The position numbers were made by a program, and so were the translations under genes. This document shows, piece by piece, positions 20,968 through 30,563 of a stretch of DNA of 64,000 nt (positions within the stretch are counted from its first letter, which is position 1; each line of letters opens with the position of its first letter). The notes beneath the pieces were generated by a model. It was not told the DNA's origin and did no database searches. It saw nothing but the letters and a program-made list of their open reading frames with translations. Origin of the DNA: Pseudomonas sp. RIT-PI-q (GTDB lineage: Bacteria > Pseudomonadota > Gammaproteobacteria > Pseudomonadales > Pseudomonadaceae); assembly GCF_001297125.1 (NCBI RefSeq), contig NZ_LHPC01000028.1, positions 1 through 64,000 of the forward strand, read 5' to 3'.

Positions 20968-21342
20968 ATGAATCATATAGAGCCAGGCCTGATAGCAGGT
21001 ATTATCGGCGTACCATTTCTACTGATAACGATATGGGTGTTTTACTTGGCTCATGCCTATACCGAAAAAGCGGAGCTCCTGATGCCAAACAGCAGTTTCG
21101 TACAAGCCAACAAAGGGATGCTTTCGCAAGCAGGTCTTATGGGAAAAGCAATACGCAACGGCGTCCTTACTTTGGTTCTGCTAACGCCGTCCCTGGCAGC
21201 CAAGCGAGGTATTGTGGATGTTGCCGATGTCAAAAACTTCCCGAATGGTTTGAGGCGAATGCTGGTTGTTTCATGGGGCTTGAGCTTTTTATTATCAGTC
21301 GCGTTAATGATACTTAGTGGCTACCTGAAATATATAGAGTAG
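20968..21342 (+). CDS. Predicted immunity-type membrane protein, copy 2
   Basis: 124 residues, the same length as copy 1 and similar throughout (GLIAGIIGVPFLLITIWVFYLAHAYTEKAELLMPNSSFVQANKG...AKRGIVDVADVKNFPNGLRRMLVVSWGL). It has the same two or three hydrophobic segments. The ATG follows GGGAAAAGGACCCA. A tandem, diverged second copy suggests either broadened immunity to related toxins or an orphan kept after loss of its own toxin. It is AT-rich relative to the flanks. Confidence 0.65.
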   Translation: MNHIEPGLIAGIIGVPFLLITIWVFYLAHAYTEKAELLMPNSSFVQANKGMLSQAGLMGKAIRNGVLTLVLLTPSLAAKRGIVDVADVKNFPNGLRRMLVVSWGLSFLLSVALMILSGYLKYIE

Positions 21343-21409
21343 ATAACAGGTATTAAGTAAACAAAAAACGGGCCGCCCAATGAGTGACGGCACCGCTTAC
21401 CACCTGAAT

Positions 21410-22051
21410 TTACGCCGCTTTCGCATTATGAATCGCCACCAACTCCGCCTCATCCTTCAACGCTTTCTGCGCCGAAGGCCGCGCTTCAACACGCGCCACG
21501 TACGCCATCAAATGTTCCAGATGCTCAATCTGCGCGCCAGAACGCGGATGCCACATGGTGCTCCACACATAAGCGTCCGCCACGGTGAACTGGTCGCCGG
21601 TGAGATAAGCGCGGGCATCCGCCAACCGCTGATCCAGCACGGTGTAAGCGCTGACCAGTTTGGCCCGAGTCCACGCCGCACCTTCTTCGGTCAGCAGTTT
21701 GCGCATCAACGGAATGTGCTTCTGCGCAATTTCGGTGGCGAGAAACGTCAGCAACTGATCGAAGTGAACGCGTTCGAGCGTGCCATGCGCCGGGATCAGG
21801 TTCGCCTCGGGATGCTGGTCCGCCAGGTACGAGGTCAGCACGATGGTTTCGCTGATCCGGTCTTGCGCGGCATTGTCGAGCACCAGCACCGGCACGTAAC
21901 CCAGCGGATTGACCTCGGCAAAGTTGTCGTCGTTGGAGGTGGTTTTGTCGAAGACGTTGTAGTGGATCAGTTCCGGGGTCAGGCCCAGTTCGTTGGCCAC
22001 CAGTTGGGCAGCGAGGGAGCAGGTCTGGGCGGCGATGTAGAGCTTGTTCAT
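21410..22051 (-). CDS. Glutathione S-transferase family protein
   Basis: 213 residues from the ATG at 22051; the open frame extends further upstream but has no ribosome site there. The N-terminal thioredoxin-like domain is MNKLYIAAQTCSLAAQLVANELG...NPLGYVPVLVLDN..ISETIVLTSYLAD, with the SE motif that binds glutathione. The C-terminal helical domain has GDQFTVADAYVWSTM. Probably a cytosolic detoxification enzyme. It is convergent with the immunity-like genes and no partner is evident. Confidence 0.9.
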   Translation of the reverse strand: MNKLYIAAQTCSLAAQLVANELGLTPELIHYNVFDKTTSNDDNFAEVNPLGYVPVLVLDNAAQDRISETIVLTSYLADQHPEANLIPAHGTLERVHFDQLLTFLATEIAQKHIPLMRKLLTEEGAAWTRAKLVSAYTVLDQRLADARAYLTGDQFTVADAYVWSTMWHPRSGAQIEHLEHLMAYVARVEARPSAQKALKDEAELVAIHNAKAA

Positions 22052-22178
22052 GGGAGCGATTCCTGGGAGTCGGTGGTCGTTCAGGTCCGTTGGCTGGACC
22101 GTTGAACAGAGTCTGTTCCTCTCCCGAAAATCGATAAACCCGGCAACCAGCGACGGACTGTAGAGCATCCAGCGACAA

Positions 22179-22844
22179 TCAAACCGCTCGCTGCCAGGCC
22201 CGCTGCAACAGCCTGATGACCTCTGCATCCGAGGTCTGGGAAAAATCCATGTACCAATGCCCGATCGACGTGAACCAATCCGGCATGAGCGGGCAAATCA
22301 GCTCATCCACTTCACTGCGCAGCGCTTCCGCGGTCTCAATCGGCGACACGGGCACGGCCACGACGATGCGCACTGGCTCGTGCACCCGCACCGCGTGGAT
22401 CGCCGCCAGCATCGAGGCCCCGGTCGCCAGGCCGTCGTCGATCAGGATCACCACCTGATCCTTGAGTTGCACCGGCGCGCGCGTTCCTCGGTAAGCCTGT
22501 TCACGGCGCAGCAACTCGCGGGTCTCGCGTGCGACCACGGCATCGAACGTAGTCTTATCAATCGGGTGAACCCGCAGCGCGTGTTCATTGAGAATCTGGA
22601 TGCCACCGCTGGCGATGGCGCCCATGGCGAATTCCTGATGGGACGGCACCCCCAACTTGCGTACCAGCATCAGGTCGAGGCGAACCTCCAGCGCGCTGGC
22701 CACCTCATAGGCGACCGGCACACCGCCACGGGGCAAGGCGAGGACGATAACCTCCGGTCGATGGGCGTACTTGAGCAGCGGTTCCACCAGGCGCCGACCG
22801 GCAGCGGCCCGGTCCTGCAAGATGGTTTGCGATAGAGGACTCAT
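22179..22844 (-). CDS. Phosphoribosyltransferase-domain protein
   Basis: 221 residues of the type I PRTase fold. The PRPP-binding motif is VVILIDDGLATGASM, and the N-terminal part has VIVLALPRGGVPVAYEVASAL and KLGVPSHQEFAMGAIASGG. This stand-alone subfamily is common in Pseudomonas and often lies near stress or dienelactone-hydrolase genes, but no purine or pyrimidine substrate has been fixed for it. It starts at an ATG preceded by GGAGG (rc of 22850-22856). Confidence 0.88.
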   Translation of the reverse strand: MSPLSQTILQDRAAAGRRLVEPLLKYAHRPEVIVLALPRGGVPVAYEVASALEVRLDLMLVRKLGVPSHQEFAMGAIASGGIQILNEHALRVHPIDKTTFDAVVARETRELLRREQAYRGTRAPVQLKDQVVILIDDGLATGASMLAAIHAVRVHEPVRIVVAVPVSPIETAEALRSEVDELICPLMPDWFTSIGHWYMDFSQTSDAEVIRLLQRAWQRAV

Positions 22845-22968
22845 TGGAAAACCTCCTCAGGCGATCACGCCTGTCGGTTCACACGGTCACCCCAAATTGT
22901 CGGTCCACCCGTGGCCGACATCAAGCCTGCGGCGCCACCGGAACATCCCTGATCGCGTCCCCCTGTAG

Positions 22969-22994
22969 GAGCTGCCGAAGGCTGCGATCCTGGC
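22969..22994. repeat. Single REP unit
   Basis: ccctgtaggagctgccgaag followed by gctgcgatcctgg lies between the MATE gene 3' end and the phosphoribosyltransferase start. Same family as 8066-8142 and 49241-49342. Confidence 0.7.
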
Positions 22995-23036
22995 GCCCGA
23001 CCCGCCCACACGCCCCTCAAGCAAACACAAAGCCGC

Positions 23037-24395
23037 CTACACCAACCGCTCAATCTTCTGATGCTGCCAGACCATTTTGTAATACGCCGTCTGCAACGCC
23101 AGCATCCCCAGATACGCCACCGGAAACGCCATCCACACGCCTTGCAACCCGAAGTGCCCGTCCAGCACATACGCCACCGGCAACTGCACCCCGACCACAC
23201 AAAAAATCGAAATCGCCATCGGCACCAGCACCGAACCGCTGGCGCGCATGATGCCGCCGACAATCGCCTGGAAGCCGAACACCAACAGACTCCACAGCAT
23301 GATGTGCAGCAGATGCTCCGCCTTCGCCCGGGTGGAATCATCCGTGAGGAACAACCCCAGCAACCAGTGCGACAACAGATAACCCAACACCACCAGGCCA
23401 CCGGTCAGGCACACGTTGATCAACAGCCCCGTGCGCAGAATCGGCCCCATGCGCTCCAGCCGCCCTGCCCCAATCGCCTGCGCGCCGAGGATCGACGCCG
23501 TGATCGCAATCGACAGCGCCGGAAACTGCACGTAATTGACGATCTGCGTCACCGCCCCATACGCCGCCGTCGCTTGCGAACCGTGCTGATTCACCAGCGC
23601 CAGAATCACCAGCTCCGACACCGACAACACCACCATCTGCAACCCGGTCGGCAACCCGATGCGCAACACCTTGCCGAGAATCACCAGGTCCAACCGCATC
23701 GCCGCGAACATCTCCCGATCCGGCGCCAACGGATGCCCCTTGCGAATCAACCGCCACGCCAGCCACCCCATCGCCGACAAATTACCCGCCAACCCCGCAT
23801 ACGCCGCACTCTGAATCCCCATCATCGGCAACCCGAACCAACCCCGAATCAACGCCGGCGTCAGCGCCAACCCGATACACGTCGACACCACCAACGCGAT
23901 CAGCGGCGACACCGTATCGCTCACCCCGCGCAGCAGTTGAGTGAAGAGCACGTAGACCAGCAGCGACGGCATGATCCACATCATCACGTGGGCATAAGAC
24001 ACGGCGTCGTCGATCACGTCGGCCGGTGTGCCCAAGCCTTCCAGCGCGGGCCTTGCGAACACGCTGCCGAGTACGGCGGCTGTCAGGCCGATCATTGCGC
24101 CTAACAACAAGGTGGTGCCGGCGATGGTTTTCACCAGATGCGGCTCACGCGCGCCCCAGGCCTGGCCGATGAGCACACCCGCACCCGCGCCGAGGCCGAT
24201 GACCAGGGCGATAAAGAAGAAGACGATGGGGAACATGCCGGACACGGCCGCCAGGGCTTGAGTGCCGAGCATTTGGCCGATGTAGATGCTGTTGACGGTG
24301 CCCGACATGGATTGGAGGAAATTGGAGAGGACCATGGGGGCGAGGAAAAGGAGGTAGGTTTTCCAGAGGGAGTGTGGGGTGGCGGGGGTTTGCAT
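23037..24395 (-). CDS. MATE-family efflux transporter
   Basis: 452 residues with about twelve hydrophobic segments. The N-terminal half has FLAPMVLSNFLQSMSGTVNSIYIGQMLGTQALAAVSGMFP and GLGAGAGVLIGQAWGAREP, the latter being the conserved MATE loop; the second half repeats the pattern (QAIGAGRLERM). Inner-membrane cation-coupled export of drugs or metabolites is the family role. The first 60 bases of coding sequence and the 300 bases upstream contain no recognisable regulator site, and no regulator gene is adjacent. Confidence 0.92.
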   Translation of the reverse strand: MQTPATPHSLWKTYLLFLAPMVLSNFLQSMSGTVNSIYIGQMLGTQALAAVSGMFPIVFFFIALVIGLGAGAGVLIGQAWGAREPHLVKTIAGTTLLLGAMIGLTAAVLGSVFARPALEGLGTPADVIDDAVSYAHVMMWIMPSLLVYVLFTQLLRGVSDTVSPLIALVVSTCIGLALTPALIRGWFGLPMMGIQSAAYAGLAGNLSAMGWLAWRLIRKGHPLAPDREMFAAMRLDLVILGKVLRIGLPTGLQMVVLSVSELVILALVNQHGSQATAAYGAVTQIVNYVQFPALSIAITASILGAQAIGAGRLERMGPILRTGLLINVCLTGGLVVLGYLLSHWLLGLFLTDDSTRAKAEHLLHIMLWSLLVFGFQAIVGGIMRASGSVLVPMAISIFCVVGVQLPVAYVLDGHFGLQGVWMAFPVAYLGMLALQTAYYKMVWQHQKIERLV

Positions 24396-24702
24396 TGAGG
24401 GTCCGTCTCGGGTGTGGGCTCGTGTTTTGGAAATTCTACGCTAGGGGGCTGGGCGCCACCTGTTCGATTTCGCAGATTTGGGTGACGTGAGTAATGTCTG
24501 GTTTCGGCCAATAGGGGGGAGTGTCATAAATTTGTGTTCGTGCCAACTAGGGACTGCTGACGGCGAATGGTAGATATTTCTTGAAGCCAGACATCGGTCC
24601 ACAGCATCCGGTTCTCCTAATTCTCCTCAGTCACAACATCAATACCACTGCTATACCGCTGGGTGTTTTCGGGTGAAAATGCAATGCCGCCAGGAGGGCA
24701 CC
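24396..24702. other. Divergent intergenic region, MATE / OLD nuclease
   Basis: About 300 bases separate the two divergent start codons. The left half is GC-rich like the MATE gene; the right half becomes AT-rich like the nuclease gene, so the boundary of a horizontally gained segment probably falls near 24500-24600. I see no repeat, attachment site or palindromic operator. Confidence 0.5.
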
Positions 24703-26361
24703 ATGACCATAAATACAGGTTTTCATCTACAAAACTACAAAAGTTTCGGTCCAACCGGCGTCGAACTTAAAAATATAAAATCGATTAACGTTATAGTCGG
24801 CCGAAACAATATTGGAAAATCAGCGTTGTTACATGCGCTGGATTTTCTGTGCAAAGATGGAGACGACCACTTCAATATTGCTCAGTCGATAGAAGTGACG
24901 CAGCTTCTGGACGAAAGATCATTAATGCAAGTATTCCAACCAAACACTAGTAGAGGTGAATTGGGCGGCAATCATTGGGAGGATCATGGCGTAAAATTTG
25001 TGGGTGCTTCTTTTACGTGGAAACAAATATCCGATAGAAAAATTGAATTTATCAATACAAACGCAGATGCGTCACCGATTGAACTAAAACACATATCTGG
25101 AATACGACCAACATCAGCAATGCGCTCTCTCAAGCACATAAAGCTCGACGCAGACAGAGATATTGCTCCTGAAAATATTGATGAGGGAATGACACTATCT
25201 AGCGCCGGGGTAGGTGCAACACGGATAATTCATAAATATCTGCAGCACGTAGGATTTGATAGGTCTTTGATCCAAGAAACACTTCTGACAGCTCTCAACA
25301 AAATCTTTTCCCCCGACATTGTATTTAATGAAATAACCACCCGCTTCCATTCATCCACTAACCAATGGGAGATCTTTCTAGGTGAAGCAAATAAAGGCCC
25401 CATCGCTTTATCTGCATCAGGCAGCGGACTAAAGACTGTAATACTTACATTGCTTAACTTATTAATACGTCCTGACTTTGAAAAAACACCAACTGATCTA
25501 TACGTGTTCTCCCTGGAAGAGCTTGAAAACAATTTGCATCCCGCACTACAGAGAAATCTATTCGTTTATCTTGAGGAGTTTGCACTGAATAATAAGTGCC
25601 ATGTTTTCCTAACGACTCATTCAAATGTTGCAATCGATATTTTTGGAAGCTCAGAACATTCACAGATTCTACATATTGTTCGAGGTGAAGACGGAGTAGT
25701 AGGTAACGCTTACACCGGAGACGCAGTCGGCCACGGAGTCCTGGATGACCTTGGGGTACGTGCAAGCGATCTACTTCAAGCTAATGGACTAATTTGGGTA
25801 GAAGGCCCTTCAGACCGTGTATATCTGAAAAAATGGATTGACTTATGGAGTGACAATAAACTCAGCGAAGGGCGACACTATCAATTCGTATTTTACGGTG
25901 GCAGCGTGCTTGCAAATATTGATGCCAGTCTACCAGGCACTGAAACGAGAGAAGCAATCACTGCATTTAAAATAAATAGAAACTTCGCATTTGTTTGTGA
26001 TAGTGATCGAAGAAATTCGAGCGGTTCTCTAAAACCACGCGTTGCCCAACTTATTAAAGAAATAGCCGATAGCCGCGCAATGGTTTGGGTTACTCGTTGC
26101 AAGGAGATTGAAAATTACATTCCGAAAGAGGCGTTCGAAGGCGCCCACGGCAAAACTAAACTTGCACACATAGGAGAGTTTGAAGCGATCCAAGACTATC
26201 TTCGAGAAAATAAAATATCTAATGCAAAAGAATACACCAACAAACACACCAAAGCATTTGCCTATGCAGAGCACATGACTAGAAACAACCTATCGTTTCG
26301 CCCGGAATTGGAAGAACAACTAACGGAGCTTGTAAAAAAAATACGCGCATGGAATAGCTGA
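24703..26361 (+). CDS. OLD-family ATP-dependent endonuclease (AAA ATPase plus TOPRIM)
   Basis: 552 residues from the ATG at 24703, preceded by AGGAGG. The N-terminal ATPase has Walker A GRNNIGKSAL (33-42), a Walker B/signature region FSLEELENNLHPALQ (about 268-282) and TTHS near 305. The C-terminal TOPRIM nuclease shows the acidic pair WVEGPSDRVYLKKW (Glu near 367) and FVCDSDRR (about 432-439). OLD and GajA nucleases of this architecture act in phage defence. No GajB-like helicase follows, so it looks like a solitary class 1 OLD. The gene is strikingly AT-rich compared with its surroundings, a sign of transfer. Confidence 0.88.
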   Translation: MTINTGFHLQNYKSFGPTGVELKNIKSINVIVGRNNIGKSALLHALDFLCKDGDDHFNIAQSIEVTQLLDERSLMQVFQPNTSRGELGGNHWEDHGVKFVGASFTWKQISDRKIEFINTNADASPIELKHISGIRPTSAMRSLKHIKLDADRDIAPENIDEGMTLSSAGVGATRIIHKYLQHVGFDRSLIQETLLTALNKIFSPDIVFNEITTRFHSSTNQWEIFLGEANKGPIALSASGSGLKTVILTLLNLLIRPDFEKTPTDLYVFSLEELENNLHPALQRNLFVYLEEFALNNKCHVFLTTHSNVAIDIFGSSEHSQILHIVRGEDGVVGNAYTGDAVGHGVLDDLGVRASDLLQANGLIWVEGPSDRVYLKKWIDLWSDNKLSEGRHYQFVFYGGSVLANIDASLPGTETREAITAFKINRNFAFVCDSDRRNSSGSLKPRVAQLIKEIADSRAMVWVTRCKEIENYIPKEAFEGAHGKTKLAHIGEFEAIQDYLRENKISNAKEYTNKHTKAFAYAEHMTRNNLSFRPELEEQLTELVKKIRAWNS

Positions 26362-26494
26362 AAAAACATCGTCGGTGAACAACCTCCCAAGCTGATAACA
26401 AGCTGATAACAAGGGTTAGGTTCTCTTGAGCTTCTAGCCTCTGTGCTTCAACAAGTGTCTGTTAAGGTTTCAGACACCGAAACAGAAAAAGCAG

Positions 26495-26542
26495 AAAAGG
26501 GGACAGATTTATTTTTAAGATAATAGATCTGCCCCCTTTTTT
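26495..26542. terminator. Bidirectional terminator between convergent genes
   Basis: aaaaggggacagat and atctgccccctttt pair around an 18-base AT-rich loop, with A-runs and T-runs on both sides, between the convergent OLD-type and SMC-like genes. Just upstream (26389-26411) the motif agctgataaca is duplicated in tandem. Confidence 0.75.
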
Positions 26543-26558
26543 AAGCCTTTTTTTATAA

Positions 26559-29500
26559 TCAGCCCCTATCAAGCCAATCAGAAGCACCACGCAAAACTCC
26601 GCGAACGCGCCACAAATCTATCAGTTGAAAAAGATTTGATGGGGTTTCATTTGCGCAAGTTATAGCTATCGCGTCTCCGAACGTGCCTGCGCTTTCGAAT
26701 ATTCTTACCCCTCCGCTAACGGGCGCTCCCACACGTTTCAGATATGCTTTTTGATCCCCGTCACGTTCAACTACCAACGCCACCAACTCACCACGTAGTA
26801 CCTCCAAATCTTCAGAACAAGAGATTCTAATGGGCTCCAACAATACCCAATCGTGATTACGTATTAATGGGTAGCCGCTGTTGTCAACAACGCGGGCAGC
26901 GACCAACGGAGTATCTAAGGTTTCGCTGTTGTTGAGATGTCGAGCCTCACCAACGCCGGTTTGCTCGATTGAATCGTAAAGCACACCGACGATGGGCATC
27001 AGACGGACTTTATTTCGCTGCAGCACCAATGCAGGCGCTACTTTCTCGCTAATGGATTGATCACAAGCGAGCATCAACTTGCTGATATCAGTTTTATCTG
27101 AGTGGTAACGCCGGGCGAAAATTTTATCGCTGTACAGAGCTATGACAGGTTCACCGCACTTTGCTGTCCGTTCAATTGAGACGATCACTACTTGCCCCTG
27201 CCGTGCGAGAGCGCCAAGGGAATCACCATGGATCGTATAAAGTGCCACAGCCCCCAAAGACTCCAGCAAAAGCGTATCAGAGGGCTCGCTTGGCGAAACG
27301 ATCGCTGCTCGGGTATGAGCGCTGAAATCACCAAGTGCACGGAATTTCTGTTCCTGATGGGCTAATACGGCGGGGGCTTCCGGTGCTGTCGCGAAGAACA
27401 GATCTTCATCGTCACGAGTCAACCGGCCCATGAACCTTGCATAAGCGGCTCCGCAGCTTCGCAACAGCCGATCAACCTCTGTAAATCCTTCATCAACTAC
27501 ACCTGCATCATGGGGTGTAATTTTTCGAAGGTCGTGGTGGGCTTGGTTGATCGTATTGTAAAAAAGCGTACCTGGCTTCAACAGGTTACAACTCAGCAGC
27601 TTCTCGAAAGGAGGTTCTTGGAAAGGCAATTCTCCCGCATTCCGTGCGCTGGAGATGTGGGCGACTAGATCCGCAAGAGTCGGCTTGTAGAAAAGCATAG
27701 GGTCAGCGGCGAGTAAATCCCACAATCGGTTCTCAATATGCAGCCTAACGCGTTCAACGAACTCCTGGCTCGCCGCTACGTCATTGCAGTCGTCAGCCCA
27801 TGCCTGGCGACGCTCGTTTACTTCTTCGACCGTGGGGGTCAGAGCGACTGTTAATCTGGACAGCGACAAAGGGCTGATCTGCAACATAGTCCATGACGGA
27901 AATGTGGACGAGCTTCGCGGTAGCTTGTCTTTCACCGCTGCGATGAACCGATTGTCGTTGGACGTAATAATGACAGCCATACCCGCTTTGACTAAGGCCG
28001 GGACTGCAGCTGCAAGATTCTCCGTGTTGATAGGATCAAAGAAAGTCTGAGGATCATCCAGCTGCAACACCTCTAACGCACCAGCGCGTTCTCGGATGCG
28101 TTCCCATAGACTGAAAACGAAAGCCCAAACACAGGCTCGTAGATGGGATGAGTTCATGATTTCGTGCGCCTGGACGCGCACCGTACCGAGCCCGGCGTAT
28201 AGACCCACCCCTTGGGAGCGGGCTGGATCTAATCCAAGGTATCGCGGACCACCGTTGTAATGAGGCCGGTAAATTAAATCGAGCCAAGCAGTTGTACGAG
28301 CCTCCAGCAGATGGATTAAACCTTGGACTTGGTACTCAACCAATTCCGGTAAACGAGTTAACTGCTGTATTGCCTTGGCTGCGCGCTTAATAAGCCAGAG
28401 TCGTTGACTCGAAACCACCCAGCGCTTACGGGCGTCTTCTATCACATCAATCTGCCGCGTTAAGGCAATTAATGGTTCTGAAGATGTAATTGCTTGGTGC
28501 AGTACTGACAACTGATGCCTAATCGGTAGGAGAGCCAAATTGAGCGATTCGTCAAATTGCTCACCCCGCGAAAATGAGCCGACTCCCAGATATTTCGCTA
28601 GAAGGGGCTGCATGACAGCCTCGACCGCCGCGCGTTGGACACTCAGCGTCACGACGTGTCGCAGATTTGCAAATCTACTGGCCAACAGCCCCGTCGCAAG
28701 CTCCTTGGGCAAGCTGATAGGATCGGGAAGCTGTTCGATCGAAATCGGATGCATCTCAACAAGGCTGTCCCAAAGCTTACGTGCATTCTTCTGGATTGGT
28801 TGAAGATCTGTTGCGAAGGAGTGATCCTTGAGTGCCTCGCTGACATAGGCATTCTTGTAAAGATCAAAAACCGTGCTGCGACCCTTCTGGTCAGCAAAAT
28901 ATTTCAAGCTATCCGAAAGAGATTCCAATAGCTCGCTCGCAGCGCCCTGCTGCCAATCAGCAAGTGACTTTGTAGCGTCATGATGCGCCTGGAGCCCCGC
29001 CTGAAGTGCGGTAGCGACGTCGGAGTCTAAAAGAGCGTCAGGTGGCACGTTGGCTAGATCTGAGCCGCAGACTGGGCAGTCAGAAATCAGTTGATCTGGA
29101 TGTTGCCGACGGTGCCACTGCGCAACCATTGTGTATAGCTGCTGGCGCGCCGCTTGCTCTTTGTTCTGCTGCCGCTGGACTTGATCGGCTGCACGAAGCG
29201 CCAGCTCCTCAAGCTTGATGAGTAAAGCATCTCGATCTTCGTTGCTGACTTCTTTGATCTGCTGAATGGTACGAAGAGAGGGAAGCCCTTTCAGAGCAGC
29301 GCCGGTCAATTGCTCTCTTGCCGAAGCGAGCTGGTTGAGCAGGGCCTGACTACGCTCGGGCGTTGACAGTGAGATAGTGCTTCCAAGAATCGTCTCAATA
29401 TCCGTCAGACCACTCGATTGATGCTGGACGAGCTTCTCACGGACGACAGCGATCGAACTGCTGCAATTTAGTTCAGGGCTAGACTTGTCGGGGGTCAGTA

Positions 29501-30563
29501 AATCTGGTTCAGGGCCAAGCGTTTCACTCTGTACACGCCAAGCATCAAGAAACGAACCCTTGCTGTCTATGAAATGAATACGAGCAGTATCTTTGGCATC
29601 CGTGGCAGTGTCAGTGTCGTCCTTTTCCAAACGTCGGACGAGGCGTGGCAAACGCATGCCCAGATCCTGCAATGGTCGTAAACCTGTTAGCTGAGCGATT
29701 GCTTCGGCAAAACTTGTTTTCTCATCGAAGCGCATATTTGCAGCGATGGCAGGCATTAACGTGCCGGCTTCGACCGCCCACTGTGGCAGGCCCAGATCGT
29801 CTAAGCCACTTACGCTCACAGAAACAACACCTTTGGGGGTTCGCTTCAACTCGCGCCGGACGGTCACGTTGTTTCCATTTTGATCCCGCAGATCCAGTTC
29901 CACCCATGTGTCACATGCGGGGCGATCGCCTAAAATCGAAAGATCTGACGCCGAAGGTAATGGGACGATCACGGGTAGAGTGAAACTGCTGTTGCTGCCA
30001 CTTTCGCCGTTTACTGAAATTACGTCGACAGTGATTGGATTGTGTACTTCAGATGGTTTGTGTTGAGAACGGTGTGCCTTACCAGTTAGGCACCACATGA
30101 TCGCACTCTGCAAGGCAGATTTACCGGCGCCGTTGAACCCCCAGATGCAGGTAACGTCACGGTCAAGTCGAAGGGTCAGAACTTCAGGTGCTTTACCAGC
30201 CGAGTCGCAGTGACGCTGGAGCCCTGCAAAGCGATGGGCTCTAAACTCCTGAATTCGCCAACAAGGACGTGAAGCACCAGTATTTGCTGTATGGCTACGC
30301 GTTACGTGCGGTTGCGGCTCGCGAATGGCATCGAGCAGTTGATCGACCTCGCTAGCTGAAACTAATTTTGCCTGGGCCCAGAGATCGCGCCGACGTGCAT
30401 AAAATTGCATTGCAAGGCGAGCGTCTTCAAGATCTAGAGCAAATGTGCCGGCGCCCTGGGGGAGATTGATCGGGTTACCGGCACAAAGCACATCAACGAT
30501 TTGATCTAGTGTGCAGTTCTCTAAATCCAAATTTTCGGTTTGCGTCGGAGGAGCAGCTTGCAT
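26559..30563 (-). CDS. Giant SMC/Rad50-like ATPase with C-terminal tandem LexA/S24-like region
   Basis: 1334 residues from the ATG at 30563 (AAGGA seven bases upstream); a GTG at 30638 adds 25 residues without a ribosome site. Walker A is WGFNGAGKSAL (about 141-151), a single CPVCG zinc-hook-like motif lies at about 496-500 between helical segments, and Walker B is LEVLQLDDPQTFFDP (about 830-844), followed by AVIITSNDNRF. An unusual 400-residue C-terminal extension ends in two blocks resembling LexA/S24 folds: IHGDSLGALARQGQVVIVS...MPIVGVL and RVVDNSGYPLIRNHDWVLLEPI...QKAYLKRVG...WRVRGVL. Block 2 keeps candidate Ser (DNSG) and Lys (YLKR); block 1 has GDSL but Arg at the Lys place. A defence ATPase is likely; peptidase activity is inference. 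Confidence 0.75.
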   Translation of the reverse strand: MQAAPPTQTENLDLENCTLDQIVDVLCAGNPINLPQGAGTFALDLEDARLAMQFYARRRDLWAQAKLVSASEVDQLLDAIREPQPHVTRSHTANTGASRPCWRIQEFRAHRFAGLQRHCDSAGKAPEVLTLRLDRDVTCIWGFNGAGKSALQSAIMWCLTGKAHRSQHKPSEVHNPITVDVISVNGESGSNSSFTLPVIVPLPSASDLSILGDRPACDTWVELDLRDQNGNNVTVRRELKRTPKGVVSVSVSGLDDLGLPQWAVEAGTLMPAIAANMRFDEKTSFAEAIAQLTGLRPLQDLGMRLPRLVRRLEKDDTDTATDAKDTARIHFIDSKGSFLDAWRVQSETLGPEPDLLTPDKSSPELNCSSSIAVVREKLVQHQSSGLTDIETILGSTISLSTPERSQALLNQLASAREQLTGAALKGLPSLRTIQQIKEVSNEDRDALLIKLEELALRAADQVQRQQNKEQAARQQLYTMVAQWHRRQHPDQLISDCPVCGSDLANVPPDALLDSDVATALQAGLQAHHDATKSLADWQQGAASELLESLSDSLKYFADQKGRSTVFDLYKNAYVSEALKDHSFATDLQPIQKNARKLWDSLVEMHPISIEQLPDPISLPKELATGLLASRFANLRHVVTLSVQRAAVEAVMQPLLAKYLGVGSFSRGEQFDESLNLALLPIRHQLSVLHQAITSSEPLIALTRQIDVIEDARKRWVVSSQRLWLIKRAAKAIQQLTRLPELVEYQVQGLIHLLEARTTAWLDLIYRPHYNGGPRYLGLDPARSQGVGLYAGLGTVRVQAHEIMNSSHLRACVWAFVFSLWERIRERAGALEVLQLDDPQTFFDPINTENLAAAVPALVKAGMAVIITSNDNRFIAAVKDKLPRSSSTFPSWTMLQISPLSLSRLTVALTPTVEEVNERRQAWADDCNDVAASQEFVERVRLHIENRLWDLLAADPMLFYKPTLADLVAHISSARNAGELPFQEPPFEKLLSCNLLKPGTLFYNTINQAHHDLRKITPHDAGVVDEGFTEVDRLLRSCGAAYARFMGRLTRDDEDLFFATAPEAPAVLAHQEQKFRALGDFSAHTRAAIVSPSEPSDTLLLESLGAVALYTIHGDSLGALARQGQVVIVSIERTAKCGEPVIALYSDKIFARRYHSDKTDISKLMLACDQSISEKVAPALVLQRNKVRLMPIVGVLYDSIEQTGVGEARHLNNSETLDTPLVAARVVDNSGYPLIRNHDWVLLEPIRISCSEDLEVLRGELVALVVERDGDQKAYLKRVGAPVSGGVRIFESAGTFGDAIAITCANETPSNLFQLIDLWRVRGVLRGASDWLDRG

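Noticed and set aside
20952..21317. 121-codon plus-strand frame overlapping immunity copy 2
   Set aside because: It is in a different frame from the paralogue of copy 1, and its translation has no hydrophobic segments or similarity to anything nearby.
23061..24104. 347-codon His/Arg/Gln-rich plus-strand open frame
   Set aside because: It is antisense to the MATE transporter. The odd composition is the mirror of hydrophobic codons, not a real basic protein.
24703..30563. A complete Gabija or Lamassu system
   Set aside because: The OLD-type gene lacks a GajB-like helicase partner, and the SMC-like gene lacks a recognisable LmuA-type effector; the two genes are convergent rather than an operon.
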